Counted from the first letter of the stretch, positions 8,546 through 18,284 are shown. The stretch is DNA of 64,000 bases from Bombiscardovia nodaiensis (GCA_033127725.1 AP026798.1:2170001-2234000), one strand, 5' to 3'. The notes: generated from the sequence alone by a model not told the origin. Made by a program: numbers and translations.

Positions 8546-8978
8546 GCTCAGCCTCCTTACAGTCCGCCGCCACCTGCCAGGCCCTGCACACGAAGTTACA
8601 GCGGGTCTACCAGCCAGCCAATTACCCCAAAGCATATGCTCGCTGCGTGTACCGGTCAATCTCCGTCTCACTATGTGAAGGCCACATTTGAGCTTAGTCT
8701 TGCGCCAAACTTGCTTTCTCGCCGCATTTGATTTGGCTCCTATGTTCAACAGTTCAAAAAGCGCTCTGGTTACGAGAGACGCTAAATTTGCAGGCATAGT
8801 ATTTTAGGGTATACTTCCCCTTACCAGCGGGCGAAAAGCCCCACATGCGCACATGCGCAGGGTCTCTCTTTCGGATGTTACGGCCAAGGAAAGCAATCCG
8901 TTTCCTCAATTGATATAGGTTATGAGGCATTTCTCTCCTTGGGGCGGGGAGAAGTGGATTCGGAGCGGGAGGGGTACT
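8546..8978. other. Divergent intergenic region
   Basis: I see no gene in these 433 bp. Small hairpins are present: GGGCGAAAAGCCC near 8830, a direct repeat ACATGCGC twice near 8844-8859, and AGGAAA/TTTCCT at 8887-8892 and 8901-8906. None has a U tract or matches a riboswitch class that I know. Confidence 0.35.
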
Positions 8979-9536
8979 ATGGGCCCAGCAAAGAAGCCGT
9001 TCAGTGAGTGGTTCGTCGTCGCCTTCCTTGACCGGTATGCACTCGTGCTACTGGGTGAAGTTGCGAGCGACCTTCTCATACTGCCCGTCGTCCTCGTGGT
9101 GAGCGTCTTCCTGCCTGCAACTCGGATGAGCCTGGGGCAGTTCGCGCTTGGATGCCTGGTTATCGTTGTTTTTACTTCATTTTTGGACACTATTGTGCTC
9201 CACTGGCGCGGGTCCAGCCGCGAGGACGGCGTGCCTCTGCCCCCGTGGAGCCCCGAATCCATCGGCCTAATTGTCTGCAGCCTGATCGGTCCGCCCCTTG
9301 CCGCAGTGCTTTTCCTGCGCTCCAACCACGCGGCTTGGTTCTTGGCCGTAGCCTTCATGATCTACGGCACGGCTCTAGAAATCTCCAACAACCGCACGCC
9401 GACCGTCAACTCCTCAGACGGCAGCTCGCCCACCGCCTCCGGCTGGCTAGCAACACCCATACCCCTCAAAGACATTTGGCCCCAGCCCCAGGTCAAGCCC
9501 CCGCAGTCCGCCCTCCCCGCAAGCGCCACCTCCTGA
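8979..9536 (+). CDS. Hypothetical multi-pass membrane protein
   Basis: I do not recognise this gene. The start at 8979 (MGPAKKPFSEW) is supported by GGGAGGGG nine bases upstream and gives 185 residues. Hydrophobic segments lie near residues 23-45 (LLGEVASDLLILPVVLVVSVF), 50-73, 95-115 and 118-135, so three to four membrane helices are likely. The last 45 residues are a polar, Pro/Ser-rich cytoplasmic or outer tail with no motif. The gene stands alone, with the tRNA-Lys gene downstream. It has ordinary codon use for this genome, which supports it being real. Confidence 0.6.
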   Translation: MGPAKKPFSEWFVVAFLDRYALVLLGEVASDLLILPVVLVVSVFLPATRMSLGQFALGCLVIVVFTSFLDTIVLHWRGSSREDGVPLPPWSPESIGLIVCSLIGPPLAAVLFLRSNHAAWFLAVAFMIYGTALEISNNRTPTVNSSDGSSPTASGWLATPIPLKDIWPQPQVKPPQSALPASATS

Positions 9537-9785
9537 CCCGCAAGCGCCGCTAAGGTCCGCAGTCGCTCCAGATTACATACCACAGCAGAGGCATGTCTAA
9601 GTTTCCGCGGACTCTATCTGCGCTCCATATTATTAATCAGTTCTCTGTAGCATACGTACCATTCGCTTGCGCTCGTATGCAGTGCGCTTATCGCCGCGCC
9701 TGGACGACTGATGGCCTATGCCGCCACTCCCTAGAGCTCAAAGGACTTGCCTTGTGCAGGGCGGGATGTAGAATGTTATGTTGTT

Positions 9786-9858
9786 GCCCCTCTGGCTCAA
9801 TGGTTAGAGCAGCGTCCTTTTAAGTCGTGGGTTGTGGGTTCGAATCCCACGGGGGGCA
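9786..9858 (+). tRNA. tRNA-Lys (anticodon TTT) with a mismatch in the anticodon stem
   Basis: A full 73-nt cloverleaf is visible. The acceptor GCCCCTC (9786-9792) pairs with GGGGGGC (9851-9857), and discriminator A is at 9858. The D arm is GCTC/GAGC, and the T arm is GTGGG-TTCGAAT-CCCAC. The anticodon loop CTTTTAA (9817-9823) gives TTT. The anticodon stem GCGTC/GTCGT has a T-T mismatch (9815 with 9825), where an A at 9815 would make a perfect stem. CCA is not encoded. Confidence 0.93.
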
Positions 9859-10027
9859 CTTGGTTTGATACTCGGCCACACAGTTGGCCATACTTATTCC
9901 TGAGGATATTATCGATTCCCCTCAATCAAGAGTTCTTTCCTCATCCCCACATTCCACTCTCAGCGCAGCGGGCGTGGCGAATTGACAGCGGCAGACGAAA
10001 CCGATATTGTTTGAACCTTGCAACAAT

Positions 10028-10059
10028 GATTAAACGTTTTATCATCGTTAGTAACGATG
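10028..10059. promoter_or_regulatory. Operator-like palindromes upstream of the nucleoside hydrolase operon
   Basis: Two abutting palindromes lie about 85 bp before the hydrolase start. One is a 16-bp near-palindrome centred on AACGTT (10028-10043). The other is a perfect 8-bp inverted repeat, CATCGTTA-G-TAACGATG (10043-10059). The central CG in the first is typical of LacI-family operators. The cognate regulator is not adjacent. Confidence 0.55.
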
Positions 10060-10143
10060 GTGAGTTTACATCGAGCAGACAGACCGCAAGGCGCACTCCC
10101 ACTTGGGCCCCGCCGCCGGTTTGAAAGCGAGAATGGAGCGAAG

Positions 10144-11202
10144 ATGCTAACCAGCACCACCGGCAACACCAGCGCACGCACCACCAGCACGGATGCCAGC
10201 GCAACAAGCCCAGCAAGCGCAACCACCGCGGGCAAAAGCACCAAAATCATCCTGGATCTGGACACGGGCATCGACGACACCCTGGCCCTCTCCTACATCC
10301 TAGCCTCGCCCGAAGCTGAGCTCATCGGCGTGACTGGCACCTACGGCAACGTCGTAGTGGACCACGGCCTGGCGAACGACCTGCGCTTGCTGGCCATGTA
10401 CGGGCGCGAAGACATCCCGGTATTCAGGGGCATCGACCACCCCTCTACCGCCAGCTCCTTCGAAGTGCCGCCAGATTCCGCCATTTTCCACGGCTCGAAC
10501 GGCACCGGCGACGCGCAAATCCCGGCCGAAACCACCCGCCAGCCCCAGGAGCAGAGCTCGGTGGACTTCATGATTGAGTCCGCCCGCAAGTACCCCAAGG
10601 GCGAGCTCGTCATCGTCCCCACCGGCGCCCTGACCTCCGTGGCGGCGGCCCTGGAGCAGGCCCCAGACATCGTCGACAAGGTCCGTATCGTACTCATGGG
10701 CGGCAGCCTGACCCAGCCCGGCAACATGAACCCCTTCACCGAGGCCAACATCTCCCAGGACCCAGAGGCCGCCAACGCCCTCTTCCACACCGCCGCCGAC
10801 ATCACCATGGTGGGCTTGGACGTCACCACGCAGGTGCTCATGACCCGCGAAGACACCCGGGCCCTGCGCGAGACCGGCACCCAGGTGGGCACGTTCCTGG
10901 CCGACATGACCGACTACTATATCTCCATCTCCGAGCAGGAGGACGGTGACAACTACCAGGGCGGCTGCAACCTGCACGACCCCCTGGCTGCCGCCGTGGC
11001 TCTGGACCCCAGTCTGGTCACCACTTTCGCCACGAATCTGATGGTCGAGACGGATGGCCCCCAGCGCGGCCGCACTATCGGCGACCCAAGCCGCATTTTG
11101 CAGACCCCCAAGCCCACCAAGGTGGCGCTCGAAGTAGACGCGGACCGCTTCACCAAGCGCTTTATGGACCGCCTACTCACGCTCGCCAGGTCCAGCAAGT
11201 AG
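10144..11202 (+). CDS. Inosine/uridine-preferring nucleoside hydrolase family protein
   Basis: The enzyme hydrolyses ribonucleosides to base and ribose for salvage. The start at 10144 (MLTSTTGNTS) follows GGAGCGAAG and gives 352 residues. The first 28 are a low-complexity Thr/Ser/Ala extension, unusual for the family. The metal-binding motif DLDTGIDD (DxDxGxDD) starts near residue 35. VTGTYGN, the LMGGSL loop with its following NxxxDPEA segment (EANISQDPEAA) and the C-terminal active-site HDPLAAA are also present. The gene is followed after 75 bp by a transporter, so this is probably a nucleoside uptake and cleavage operon. Base preference cannot be told. The two palindromes upstream probably control it. 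Confidence 0.9.
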   Translation: MLTSTTGNTSARTTSTDASATSPASATTAGKSTKIILDLDTGIDDTLALSYILASPEAELIGVTGTYGNVVVDHGLANDLRLLAMYGREDIPVFRGIDHPSTASSFEVPPDSAIFHGSNGTGDAQIPAETTRQPQEQSSVDFMIESARKYPKGELVIVPTGALTSVAAALEQAPDIVDKVRIVLMGGSLTQPGNMNPFTEANISQDPEAANALFHTAADITMVGLDVTTQVLMTREDTRALRETGTQVGTFLADMTDYYISISEQEDGDNYQGGCNLHDPLAAAVALDPSLVTTFATNLMVETDGPQRGRTIGDPSRILQTPKPTKVALEVDADRFTKRFMDRLLTLARSSK

Positions 11203-11277
11203 CCCAGCAAGCCCTTCCCAGACTTTCCCCAGACCTCCCCCGACCAGTCACCCCAACAAGCAAGCGAGGAACCAGCC

Positions 11278-12729
11278 ATGACAGAAGTCACCTCAACCGC
11301 GGCCCAATCGGCCCAATCGGCGCAGGCAGCTCAGGCCCAAACCCAGCCCGACCCCAATTCTGAGGCCGAGATCAACCGCCGCAAGACCAAAAAATCCCTA
11401 CCCGCCCTCCTGACCATCTTCCTGCTCGGCACCCTGATGGTCCAGGCCTTCAATCTCGTCTTCCAAAACGTGGGCGACTCCCTGGGCATGTCCGCCAACG
11501 CCGCGCTCATCTCCACCCTGCCCGGCATTGTGCTCGGCGTGGTCTGCATGCTCTACGGCACCCTGTGCGACTTTATCTCCCCTAAAAAGATGACCCTGTT
11601 CGGCGTCTTCGCCCTGATTTTCGGCAGCCTTCTGGGCTTCTTCGGCTCCTTCAACTTCTGGATTGTGCTCGTCGCGCGCATCATCCAGACCGCAGGCGGC
11701 CAAGTTGCAGGCTCCGTCTTCCTGGTCATGGCCATGAAGTACCTGAATAATAAGGAGCGCGCCTTCTATCTGGGCATGTTCAACGCGGTCTACTACGCCT
11801 CCTCCGCGGTGGGCGTCTTCGCGGGCGGCCTAATTGCCTCCATCGACTGGAAGTACCTCCTGCTCGTCCCCCTACTCTCCGTATTCTTCATTCCGCTGAT
11901 CATCAAGGACACCCCCGATATCTCCGGCAAGGGTGACCGCATCGACATCTTCGGCATCTCCCTGTTCGCCGTGGTCGCGGGCCTGGTCGCCATTTACTTC
12001 TCCTTCCCCTCCGGCTGGATTCTAGGCCTGCTCGCGCTCTTCGTCCTGGCCTTCGCAGCTTACGTATGGAAGGGCAAGAACCCCTTCTTGAGCAAGCGCT
12101 TCCTGACCAACAAGGGCTACATGTCAGTCCTCCTGGCCCTCTTCGTCTTCTACTTCTTCAACTTCGCCTGCGTGCCGATTTACAACGTCATCGGCGACCA
12201 GATTTACCACATCTCCCTGAGCCAGGTCTCCCTGTGCCTGACCGTGGTCTACATTGTGGCCACCCTGGTCGGCTGCATTTCGGGCGCTATTATCGCCGCT
12301 CTGGGCCGCGTGCGCATGTTGGTGCTCTCGGCAGTGCTCATGATTATCGGCGCAGTGGGTTCCGCGGTCCTGATTACGAGCGGCTTCTGGCTGCTTACAT
12401 TCATGGCCTGCATTTTCATCGCCGGCATCACCATGTCCTACACGCCCCTCTACGACTCCTTCTCCGTCACCCTTCCACAAGATGAAAACGGGCGCGGCGT
12501 AGGTATCGGCGACCTGATGATGAACACCTCCGCCTCCATCGGCATGGCGGTTTACTCCGGCCTCATGGCCAACAAGGGCTTCGGCTCTCGCGGCTTCTTC
12601 GGCGTGTCTGCGGGCTCTGCGGCTCAGGCCTCGAACATGTTCCTGGTCATGGGCGCCGCGGCCGTAGTGGCTCTGCTTATCGTCGGCGTTGTACACAAGC
12701 ACCTGTCCCGTCAGCAAGCCGCCCAGTGA
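11278..12729 (+). CDS. MFS transporter, probably for nucleosides
   Basis: This is a 483-residue major facilitator with about 12-14 membrane helices, beginning near residue 38 (LPALLTIFLLGTLMV). The A-motif region after helix 2 reads YGTLCDFISPKKM, which keeps the D and the basic residue, and FVVARIIQ-like helix 4 contains the expected Arg (LVARIIQTAGG). The N-terminal 35 residues are an Ala/Gln-rich repeat with AQSAQSAQAAQAQ. The start at 11278 follows GAGGAAC. It resembles the drug/proton 14-TM type families in length. Its substrate is inferred from the hydrolase gene just upstream, with which it shares a promoter and terminator. A strong hairpin ends the operon 70 bp later. Confidence 0.82.
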   Translation: MTEVTSTAAQSAQSAQAAQAQTQPDPNSEAEINRRKTKKSLPALLTIFLLGTLMVQAFNLVFQNVGDSLGMSANAALISTLPGIVLGVVCMLYGTLCDFISPKKMTLFGVFALIFGSLLGFFGSFNFWIVLVARIIQTAGGQVAGSVFLVMAMKYLNNKERAFYLGMFNAVYYASSAVGVFAGGLIASIDWKYLLLVPLLSVFFIPLIIKDTPDISGKGDRIDIFGISLFAVVAGLVAIYFSFPSGWILGLLALFVLAFAAYVWKGKNPFLSKRFLTNKGYMSVLLALFVFYFFNFACVPIYNVIGDQIYHISLSQVSLCLTVVYIVATLVGCISGAIIAALGRVRMLVLSAVLMIIGAVGSAVLITSGFWLLTFMACIFIAGITMSYTPLYDSFSVTLPQDENGRGVGIGDLMMNTSASIGMAVYSGLMANKGFGSRGFFGVSAGSAAQASNMFLVMGAAAVVALLIVGVVHKHLSRQQAAQ

Positions 12730-12798
12730 GCTCGACCGCCCGAGCGCATCAGTCCTGAGCAGGTTCGGGCTACATGCTCGCGGCATCGGCAGCTCCCA

Positions 12799-12832
12799 AA
12801 AGCCTCTCTCCCACCCTACGGAGAGGGGCTTT
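12799..12832 (+). terminator. Rho-independent terminator of the nucleoside operon
   Basis: A 13-bp stem (12799-12811 with 12820-12832, one T-G pair) with an 8-nt loop ends in TTT and follows the transporter stop by 70 bp. Confidence 0.8.
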
Positions 12833-13239
12833 CCTTCTTCCCTGTACTCATGTTGTCTCAAATCCCACTCTGCCGGTACTGTCTCGCATTCCCCACCGCT
12901 AGCTCAGCAAGTGCAGCCCCCTTCTGCCACCACGCACGGCCGCCAGCTCTCCTTCTACGCTGGTAGCGATGGTTTTTGAGCTCCAAGAACGGCCTCACGC
13001 AAGCTTTCTCAAAGCCTAGCTCCGACCGCCGCTTTGTAGCTCTCCGCGACTACGATGGATTCTTTAGTATGCTCGTGTGGTTGTGTACTCGCTTATGTAC
13101 TCAGCCAGCCAGACCAGCTTGCGTTAGGAGCTGTCAGCAGTCGCCTCCGCCGGAGGTGGCTCAGGCAGCGGAAGAGGGGCGGATCAAGACCACTGAGCCG
13201 TGAAGTATCAGGGACCTATAGGAAGGCAACAGAAGAAGT
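12833..13239. other. Intergenic region before the YhgE/Pip genes
   Basis: These 407 bp hold no supportable gene. The only structure I see is CCTCCG-C-CGGAGG near 13145-13157 and the ribosome-binding region of the next gene. The promoter of the YhgE pair is presumably here. Confidence 0.4.
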
Positions 13240-16053
13240 ATGAGGAACGCATTTGCGATCGCCAAACGCGATATCTTGCGTCTGCTGCGCGTGCCGGCAG
13301 CCTGGATTATCTTGTTTGGTCTCGTATTTATTCCTCCGCTCTACGCCTGGTTCAACGTGCTCGGCTTCTGGGATCCATACGGCAATACGCTCAACATCCG
13401 CGTGGCGGTGGTCAACCAAGACCGCGGCGCCGACAACGAACTCATGGGCAAAGTGAACTTAGGCAATCAAATTGTCTCCCAGCTCAAGGGCAATTCGCAG
13501 CTAGGCTGGCAATTCGTCAGCGAAGACGAGGCCATGAGCCAGGTGAAATCTGGCAAAAGCTATGCCGCGATTGTCATTCCCGAGGATTTTAGCCAGCAGT
13601 TGACTGGCGTCATTACCGACGGCTCGGCCCGCCCACAATTAGAGTACTTTGTCAACGAAAAAGCGAACGCCATCGCCACTAAAGTGACCGATACCGGCGC
13701 TTCGACGGTGGACAAGCAGGTCAACAACACCTTCGTTTCCACCGCTGCCAAGGTCGTCTCATCGGCGGTCAACTCAGCTGGCGACCAGCTCGGACAAGAC
13801 CAGCAAAAAGTCACCCACCAGACTGTCTCGGACCTGGTGGCTGTCAAGACGAGCATAGGGAAAACCCGCTCCGCTATTGGAGACGTCAACACCGAGCTCG
13901 GCCGCATTCCCAGCAAAACGCAAGATGTCCGCCAGGCGCTGGACAAGGCACAGCAATTGCAAAAAGATGCCTCCCAGGGCTTGGACAGCGCCAGCAGCCT
14001 CCTGGGCCAGACGCAGACCAGCCTCAACGACTTCCTCCTGTCGTCCTCCAGCAATCTTGACCAAGCCTCAAGCCTGCTCTCCCAAGCCAGCGGCCAGGCC
14101 AACCTCTCGCTTTCCAAGGTGATCGGCGGCCTGAGCGTGGCCAACGACGGGGTGGGTTCGCTCATGGGCAAAGCCCAGGAGGTCAACAGTCAGAATGCCC
14201 AGCTCATTCAGGACTTAGAGAGTCTACAATTGCCGGCCTCCAGCGGCATTATAAGCGACTTAAAGCAGCGCAACGGAGACCTTAAGCAGTCAATTACCAA
14301 CCTCCAGCAGCTCAACTCCGACACCGGAGAAACCGTCAAAAAAACGGCTTCCCTGGCCGACCAGCTCAACGGCGTAGCTCAAGACTCGCTGGCTAGCTCA
14401 GGCGCGGCCCGCAAAGATGTCCTTTCCGGCTCACTCCCCCAACTCAACCGGGGCCTGCAGACCCTGTCGAACTCGTCGAGCACCCTGGGCCAGGGGCTCA
14501 ATGGTCAAAGCGCGCTCGTTCAACAGGCCAAGACCACACTCGACCAGCTCGATCAGACCGCAGCAGCCACCCGCCAGTCCCTCTCCTCCACCGACACCTA
14601 CTTGGCTGGCTTAGAGGGCAAGCTCAACACGCTCTCCACCGACATCAACGCGCTCGGCTCCTCCAACGCCCTCACCCAATATTTCGGCAAGGACGGCAAG
14701 CTCGACGTCGCCAAAGTGGCTGATTTCATGCTCTCCCCCACCGTACTCGACACGAAAGTGGTCTACCCGGTCGCTTCCTACGGCTCAGGCATGGCCCCGC
14801 TTTTCATCAACCTTTCCATGTGGGTGGGCGCTTTCATGCTGATGGTGATTGTCAAGCTGGAAGTAGACGACGAAGGCATCGACAACCCCACACCCGGCGA
14901 GCGCTACTGGGGCCGCTGGCTCCTCCTGGCACCTCTGGCCGCCGCCCAGGGCCTGGTCACCACTGTCGGCGCCATACTGATCGGCGTTCAGACAGCTTCA
15001 ATGCCGCTCTTCATCCTGACCGCCATGGTCACCTCCCTGGTCTACCTGTCGATTATGTACGCCCTGTCCACCACCTTCATGCACGTTGGCAAGGCCCTGT
15101 GTATCGTATTAGTTATCCTGCAGATTCCTGGCGGCTCCGGCCTTTATCCCATCGAAATGATGCCCGCCTTCTTCCGCAAGCTCTACCCGTTCTTCCCCTT
15201 CACCTACTCCATCAACGCCCTGCGCGAGACTATCGGCGGCTTTTACCGCAACGACTGGGTTATGGATATGGGCAAGCTTCTCATCTTCGCCGTGCTCTTC
15301 TTCATTTTGGGCCTGTTTGGGCGGCCTCGCCTCAATAATTTGAATCGACTCTTTGCGCGCGAAATTGCCGCTAGCGATATGATTGTGGGCGAGCCCGTCA
15401 AACAGATTAGCCACGAGTTTACGCTCTCCCAAGCTCTAGCAGCTTTGGCAAATCAAAGTGAATACCGGCAGGCCATCGTAGCCCGCGCCACTCATTTTGC
15501 GAACTTGTATCCTAAGCTCAAACGGGGTGCTCTGATCGCTGGCGTGGTGGTGCCTGCCGCCCTTGCGCTCACTTTCTCCTTTACTTCCAGCAATATGGTG
15601 GTAGCTCTGGCCGCATGGGTCATTTGGGTCCTGGTGATTATTGCTTTCCTCATGACCATTGAAATGATGCGAGACAACGTTGTGCGTCAGATTAAGCTCG
15701 GCACTCTGAGCGAGCAGACCATCCGCGGCATGGTTTTGGACTACGACAAACCGCGGCGCAAGCGGGCATACAAGTCTGTAACTCCTGCAACCTCCGCAAC
15801 TCCCGCGCCAGCAGCTGCACCGGCCCCAGAGCCTCCAGCCGCAGCTACAACCACCACGAGCGCAGCAGATATGGAAGACACCGTCACCATCCCTCCCACG
15901 CCTCCCGCTGACCCACCAGCTGCTTCGTCTTCTACAGCGAGCGACTCAGGCGACTCAGGCGACCCTGATGATTCCAGCGATCCAAGCGACTCAACCAGCA
16001 CCAGCGACTCCAGCAGCTCCAGCGCGCACACGCAAGAAGGTGAGCAGGCATGA
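13240..16053 (+). CDS. YhgE/Pip family membrane protein, first of a tandem pair
   Basis: This 937-residue protein has the YhgE/Pip architecture. There is one N-terminal helix (about residues 18-38, AAWIILFGLVFIPPLYAWF) directly followed by NVLGFWDPYGNT and the conserved VAVVNQDRG. A long extracytoplasmic domain of coiled-coil Ser/Gln/Leu repeats (about 150-480) comes next, then a C-terminal bundle of about six helices (from MAPLFINLSMWVGAF, near 512). Unlike its partner it carries an extra C-terminal module with two more helices (about 765-810) and an acidic Ser/Asp/Pro-rich tail of about 85 residues. Family members include Lactococcus Pip, a phage receptor, and type VII-linked EsaA. What it does here is unknown. 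It overlaps the next gene by four bases. Confidence 0.9.
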   Translation: MRNAFAIAKRDILRLLRVPAAWIILFGLVFIPPLYAWFNVLGFWDPYGNTLNIRVAVVNQDRGADNELMGKVNLGNQIVSQLKGNSQLGWQFVSEDEAMSQVKSGKSYAAIVIPEDFSQQLTGVITDGSARPQLEYFVNEKANAIATKVTDTGASTVDKQVNNTFVSTAAKVVSSAVNSAGDQLGQDQQKVTHQTVSDLVAVKTSIGKTRSAIGDVNTELGRIPSKTQDVRQALDKAQQLQKDASQGLDSASSLLGQTQTSLNDFLLSSSSNLDQASSLLSQASGQANLSLSKVIGGLSVANDGVGSLMGKAQEVNSQNAQLIQDLESLQLPASSGIISDLKQRNGDLKQSITNLQQLNSDTGETVKKTASLADQLNGVAQDSLASSGAARKDVLSGSLPQLNRGLQTLSNSSSTLGQGLNGQSALVQQAKTTLDQLDQTAAATRQSLSSTDTYLAGLEGKLNTLSTDINALGSSNALTQYFGKDGKLDVAKVADFMLSPTVLDTKVVYPVASYGSGMAPLFINLSMWVGAFMLMVIVKLEVDDEGIDNPTPGERYWGRWLLLAPLAAAQGLVTTVGAILIGVQTASMPLFILTAMVTSLVYLSIMYALSTTFMHVGKALCIVLVILQIPGGSGLYPIEMMPAFFRKLYPFFPFTYSINALRETIGGFYRNDWVMDMGKLLIFAVLFFILGLFGRPRLNNLNRLFAREIAASDMIVGEPVKQISHEFTLSQALAALANQSEYRQAIVARATHFANLYPKLKRGALIAGVVVPAALALTFSFTSSNMVVALAAWVIWVLVIIAFLMTIEMMRDNVVRQIKLGTLSEQTIRGMVLDYDKPRRKRAYKSVTPATSATPAPAAAPAPEPPAAATTTTSAADMEDTVTIPPTPPADPPAASSSTASDSGDSGDPDDSSDPSDSTSTSDSSSSSAHTQEGEQA

Positions 16054-18284
16054 AAGCGATGTGGAAGCTCTTCACCGGTGACATCCGCCGCCTGACTTCG
16101 AACATAGTCTCCATTATTATTGTGATCGGTCTCGTCGTTATTCCCGGCATCTTCACCTGGTTCAACGTGGCTGCCTCCTGGGACCCCTTCTCCAACACCA
16201 AGAACCTCAAGTTCGCGGTGGCGAACGTTGACAAGGGCTACAAGTCGGATCTCATTCCCGTCAAAATCACCGTGGGCGACACGGTGGTCAACGAGCTGCG
16301 CGCCAACAGCCAGCTCGACTGGACCTTCACCTCCCAGGAAGACGCCATTGACGGCACCAAGTCCGGCAAGTACTACGCCTCGGTCATCATCCCCGAGGAC
16401 TTCAGCCGTGACATGATGACCTTCTTCTCCGCCGATGTGCAGCACGCCAAGCTCACGTATTACACGAACGAAAAAACGAACGCTTTAGCGCCCAAGGTCA
16501 CCGGCCAGGGCGCCGACCAGGTGGCTGGGCAGATCAACGAGATGTTCGCCAAGACTATCACCGGCACAGCGCTCTCCATCGCCTCCCAACTGGCCGACCA
16601 GCTGAGCAAGCCCCAGGCCAAGGAGCAGCTAGCCAACTTCTCGGGCAACATTGACTCCTTCGCCAAGGAGGTGAGCCAGGCCGCCCAGCTCTTGGACTCC
16701 TTCAGCTCCCTAGGGACCGGCGCCCAGGCGCTCATGACCTCCTCCAACCAACTGGCACAAGGCTTAGCTTCGAGCGCAGACCAATCGGCCTCAGATTTGA
16801 AGGCAGCGAAGAGCGGCGTGACCGACATCACCGGCGCCTTAAAAAGCACCACAGCCACGCTCTCGCAAGCCCTGGCCCAGTCCAGCTCTTCCTATGCGGC
16901 AGTAGGCCAGAGCATTGATTCCACCTTCGACTCGGCGGGCCGCAGCGTGGAAGACGTGGCGACCAGCATCCGCCATCAAGCGGATTTGGTGGATCAGCAG
17001 AGCGACAAGTACCAGCAAATTCGTGACGCCATTGCCAAGCTGCCTGACTCGGTCACCGTCAACGGTGAGCACGGTTCGGTCACCATCGGCGGCCATGTGG
17101 TGGTCAACGGCAAGGACGCGAAAGACATCCTCACGCAGGAAATCGACAAGGTCATCTCCCAGCTCAGGACCTTGAGCAGCTCCCTGAACGCCACCGCGCA
17201 GAACCTTACTGCCAAGGACCAGGACCGCCAACAGCAGCGGCAGGAGGTCAAGGACCTAGCCAAACAGGCCCAGGACAGCATTTCCGCAGTCAAAACCGAC
17301 TTCGACAGCAAGCTCAAGCCGCAGCTCAACAACGTGATGGGGTCAGTCAGCCAATCCACGTCGCTTCTCGACCAGAGCTCCGGCCAGCTGGACTCCACCT
17401 TGAGCGGGCTCTCCGCCACCACCGACAAAGCCAAGGGCGATGTGGGCAAGATTCAGCAGGTCTTGGGCGATATGTCCGGCCAGCTCAACAAGACGAGCGG
17501 CCGCTTGAACGACTTTTCCAACAAGCTCACGCAGGCGCTCAACTCCGGCGACATGGACAAGGTGCGCCAGGTGCTGGGCGGCCGCGACCCAGAAACGTTG
17601 GCCTCCACGCTCGCCGCACCAGTCAAGCTCAAGCGCACGGCCCTCTTCCCAGTGCAAACCTTCGGCACGGCCCTGACCCCCTTCTACACCTTCATCCCCC
17701 TGTGGGTGGGCTCCCTCCTCCTAGCGATAACGCTCAAAATTACGGTCTCCCGCAAGACTCGCGCCGCCCTGGGCGACCCCAAACCATACCAGCTCTACCT
17801 GGGCCACTACGGCATCTTCGCCCTGATGGCCCTCCTCCAAGCGACTTTCTCCTGCGCCGGCAGCCTCCTCTTCCTCCACGTTCACGCGGTCCACCCCTGG
17901 CTCTTCATGACCGCCGGCTGGCTAAGCGCCCTGGTCTACTCCTTCTTCATCTACACCCTGGTGGCCACTTTCGGCAACGTAGGCAAAGCCATTGGCGTGA
18001 TTATCCTGGTCATGCAGATTTCCGGCTCTGGGGGTGCCTACCCCTTGCAGGTCCTGCCCGGCTTCGTCTCTGCCGTGAATCCCTACCTGCCCGCAGCCCA
18101 CTCCATCCAGGCCATGCGCGCCGCCATCGCCGGAGTCTACATGAACGACTTCTGGATAGAGATAGGCAAGCTCTTCCTCTTCGTCATCCCCATGCTCCTC
18201 CTAGGCCTCTTCCTGCGCAAGCCCCTAGACAAGTTCAACCAATGGACCATGGCCAAGGTAGCCACCACCAAGCTCATGGGCTGA
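16050..18284 (+). CDS. YhgE/Pip family membrane protein, second of a tandem pair
   Basis: This 744-residue paralogue of the preceding gene starts at an ATG that overlaps its stop (ATGA), so the two are translationally coupled. The layout is the same: N-terminal helix (about residues 15-38), WFNVAASWDPFSNT, FAVANVDKGYKSDL, a long coiled-coil extracytoplasmic domain rich in Gln/Ser/Asp with repeated LDQSSGQLDSTLSGL-type heptads, then six C-terminal helices starting at TPFYTFIPLWVGSLL. It lacks the first copy's extra C-terminal module. The coupling and shared topology suggest a heterodimer acting as an envelope transporter or receptor; that is inference. A hairpin follows the stop. Confidence 0.9.
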   Translation: MKAMWKLFTGDIRRLTSNIVSIIIVIGLVVIPGIFTWFNVAASWDPFSNTKNLKFAVANVDKGYKSDLIPVKITVGDTVVNELRANSQLDWTFTSQEDAIDGTKSGKYYASVIIPEDFSRDMMTFFSADVQHAKLTYYTNEKTNALAPKVTGQGADQVAGQINEMFAKTITGTALSIASQLADQLSKPQAKEQLANFSGNIDSFAKEVSQAAQLLDSFSSLGTGAQALMTSSNQLAQGLASSADQSASDLKAAKSGVTDITGALKSTTATLSQALAQSSSSYAAVGQSIDSTFDSAGRSVEDVATSIRHQADLVDQQSDKYQQIRDAIAKLPDSVTVNGEHGSVTIGGHVVVNGKDAKDILTQEIDKVISQLRTLSSSLNATAQNLTAKDQDRQQQRQEVKDLAKQAQDSISAVKTDFDSKLKPQLNNVMGSVSQSTSLLDQSSGQLDSTLSGLSATTDKAKGDVGKIQQVLGDMSGQLNKTSGRLNDFSNKLTQALNSGDMDKVRQVLGGRDPETLASTLAAPVKLKRTALFPVQTFGTALTPFYTFIPLWVGSLLLAITLKITVSRKTRAALGDPKPYQLYLGHYGIFALMALLQATFSCAGSLLFLHVHAVHPWLFMTAGWLSALVYSFFIYTLVATFGNVGKAIGVIILVMQISGSGGAYPLQVLPGFVSAVNPYLPAAHSIQAMRAAIAGVYMNDFWIEIGKLFLFVIPMLLLGLFLRKPLDKFNQWTMAKVATTKLMG

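Noticed and set aside
8800..8910. Riboswitch before the membrane protein at 8979
   Set aside because: Small hairpins only; no conserved core of a class that I know.
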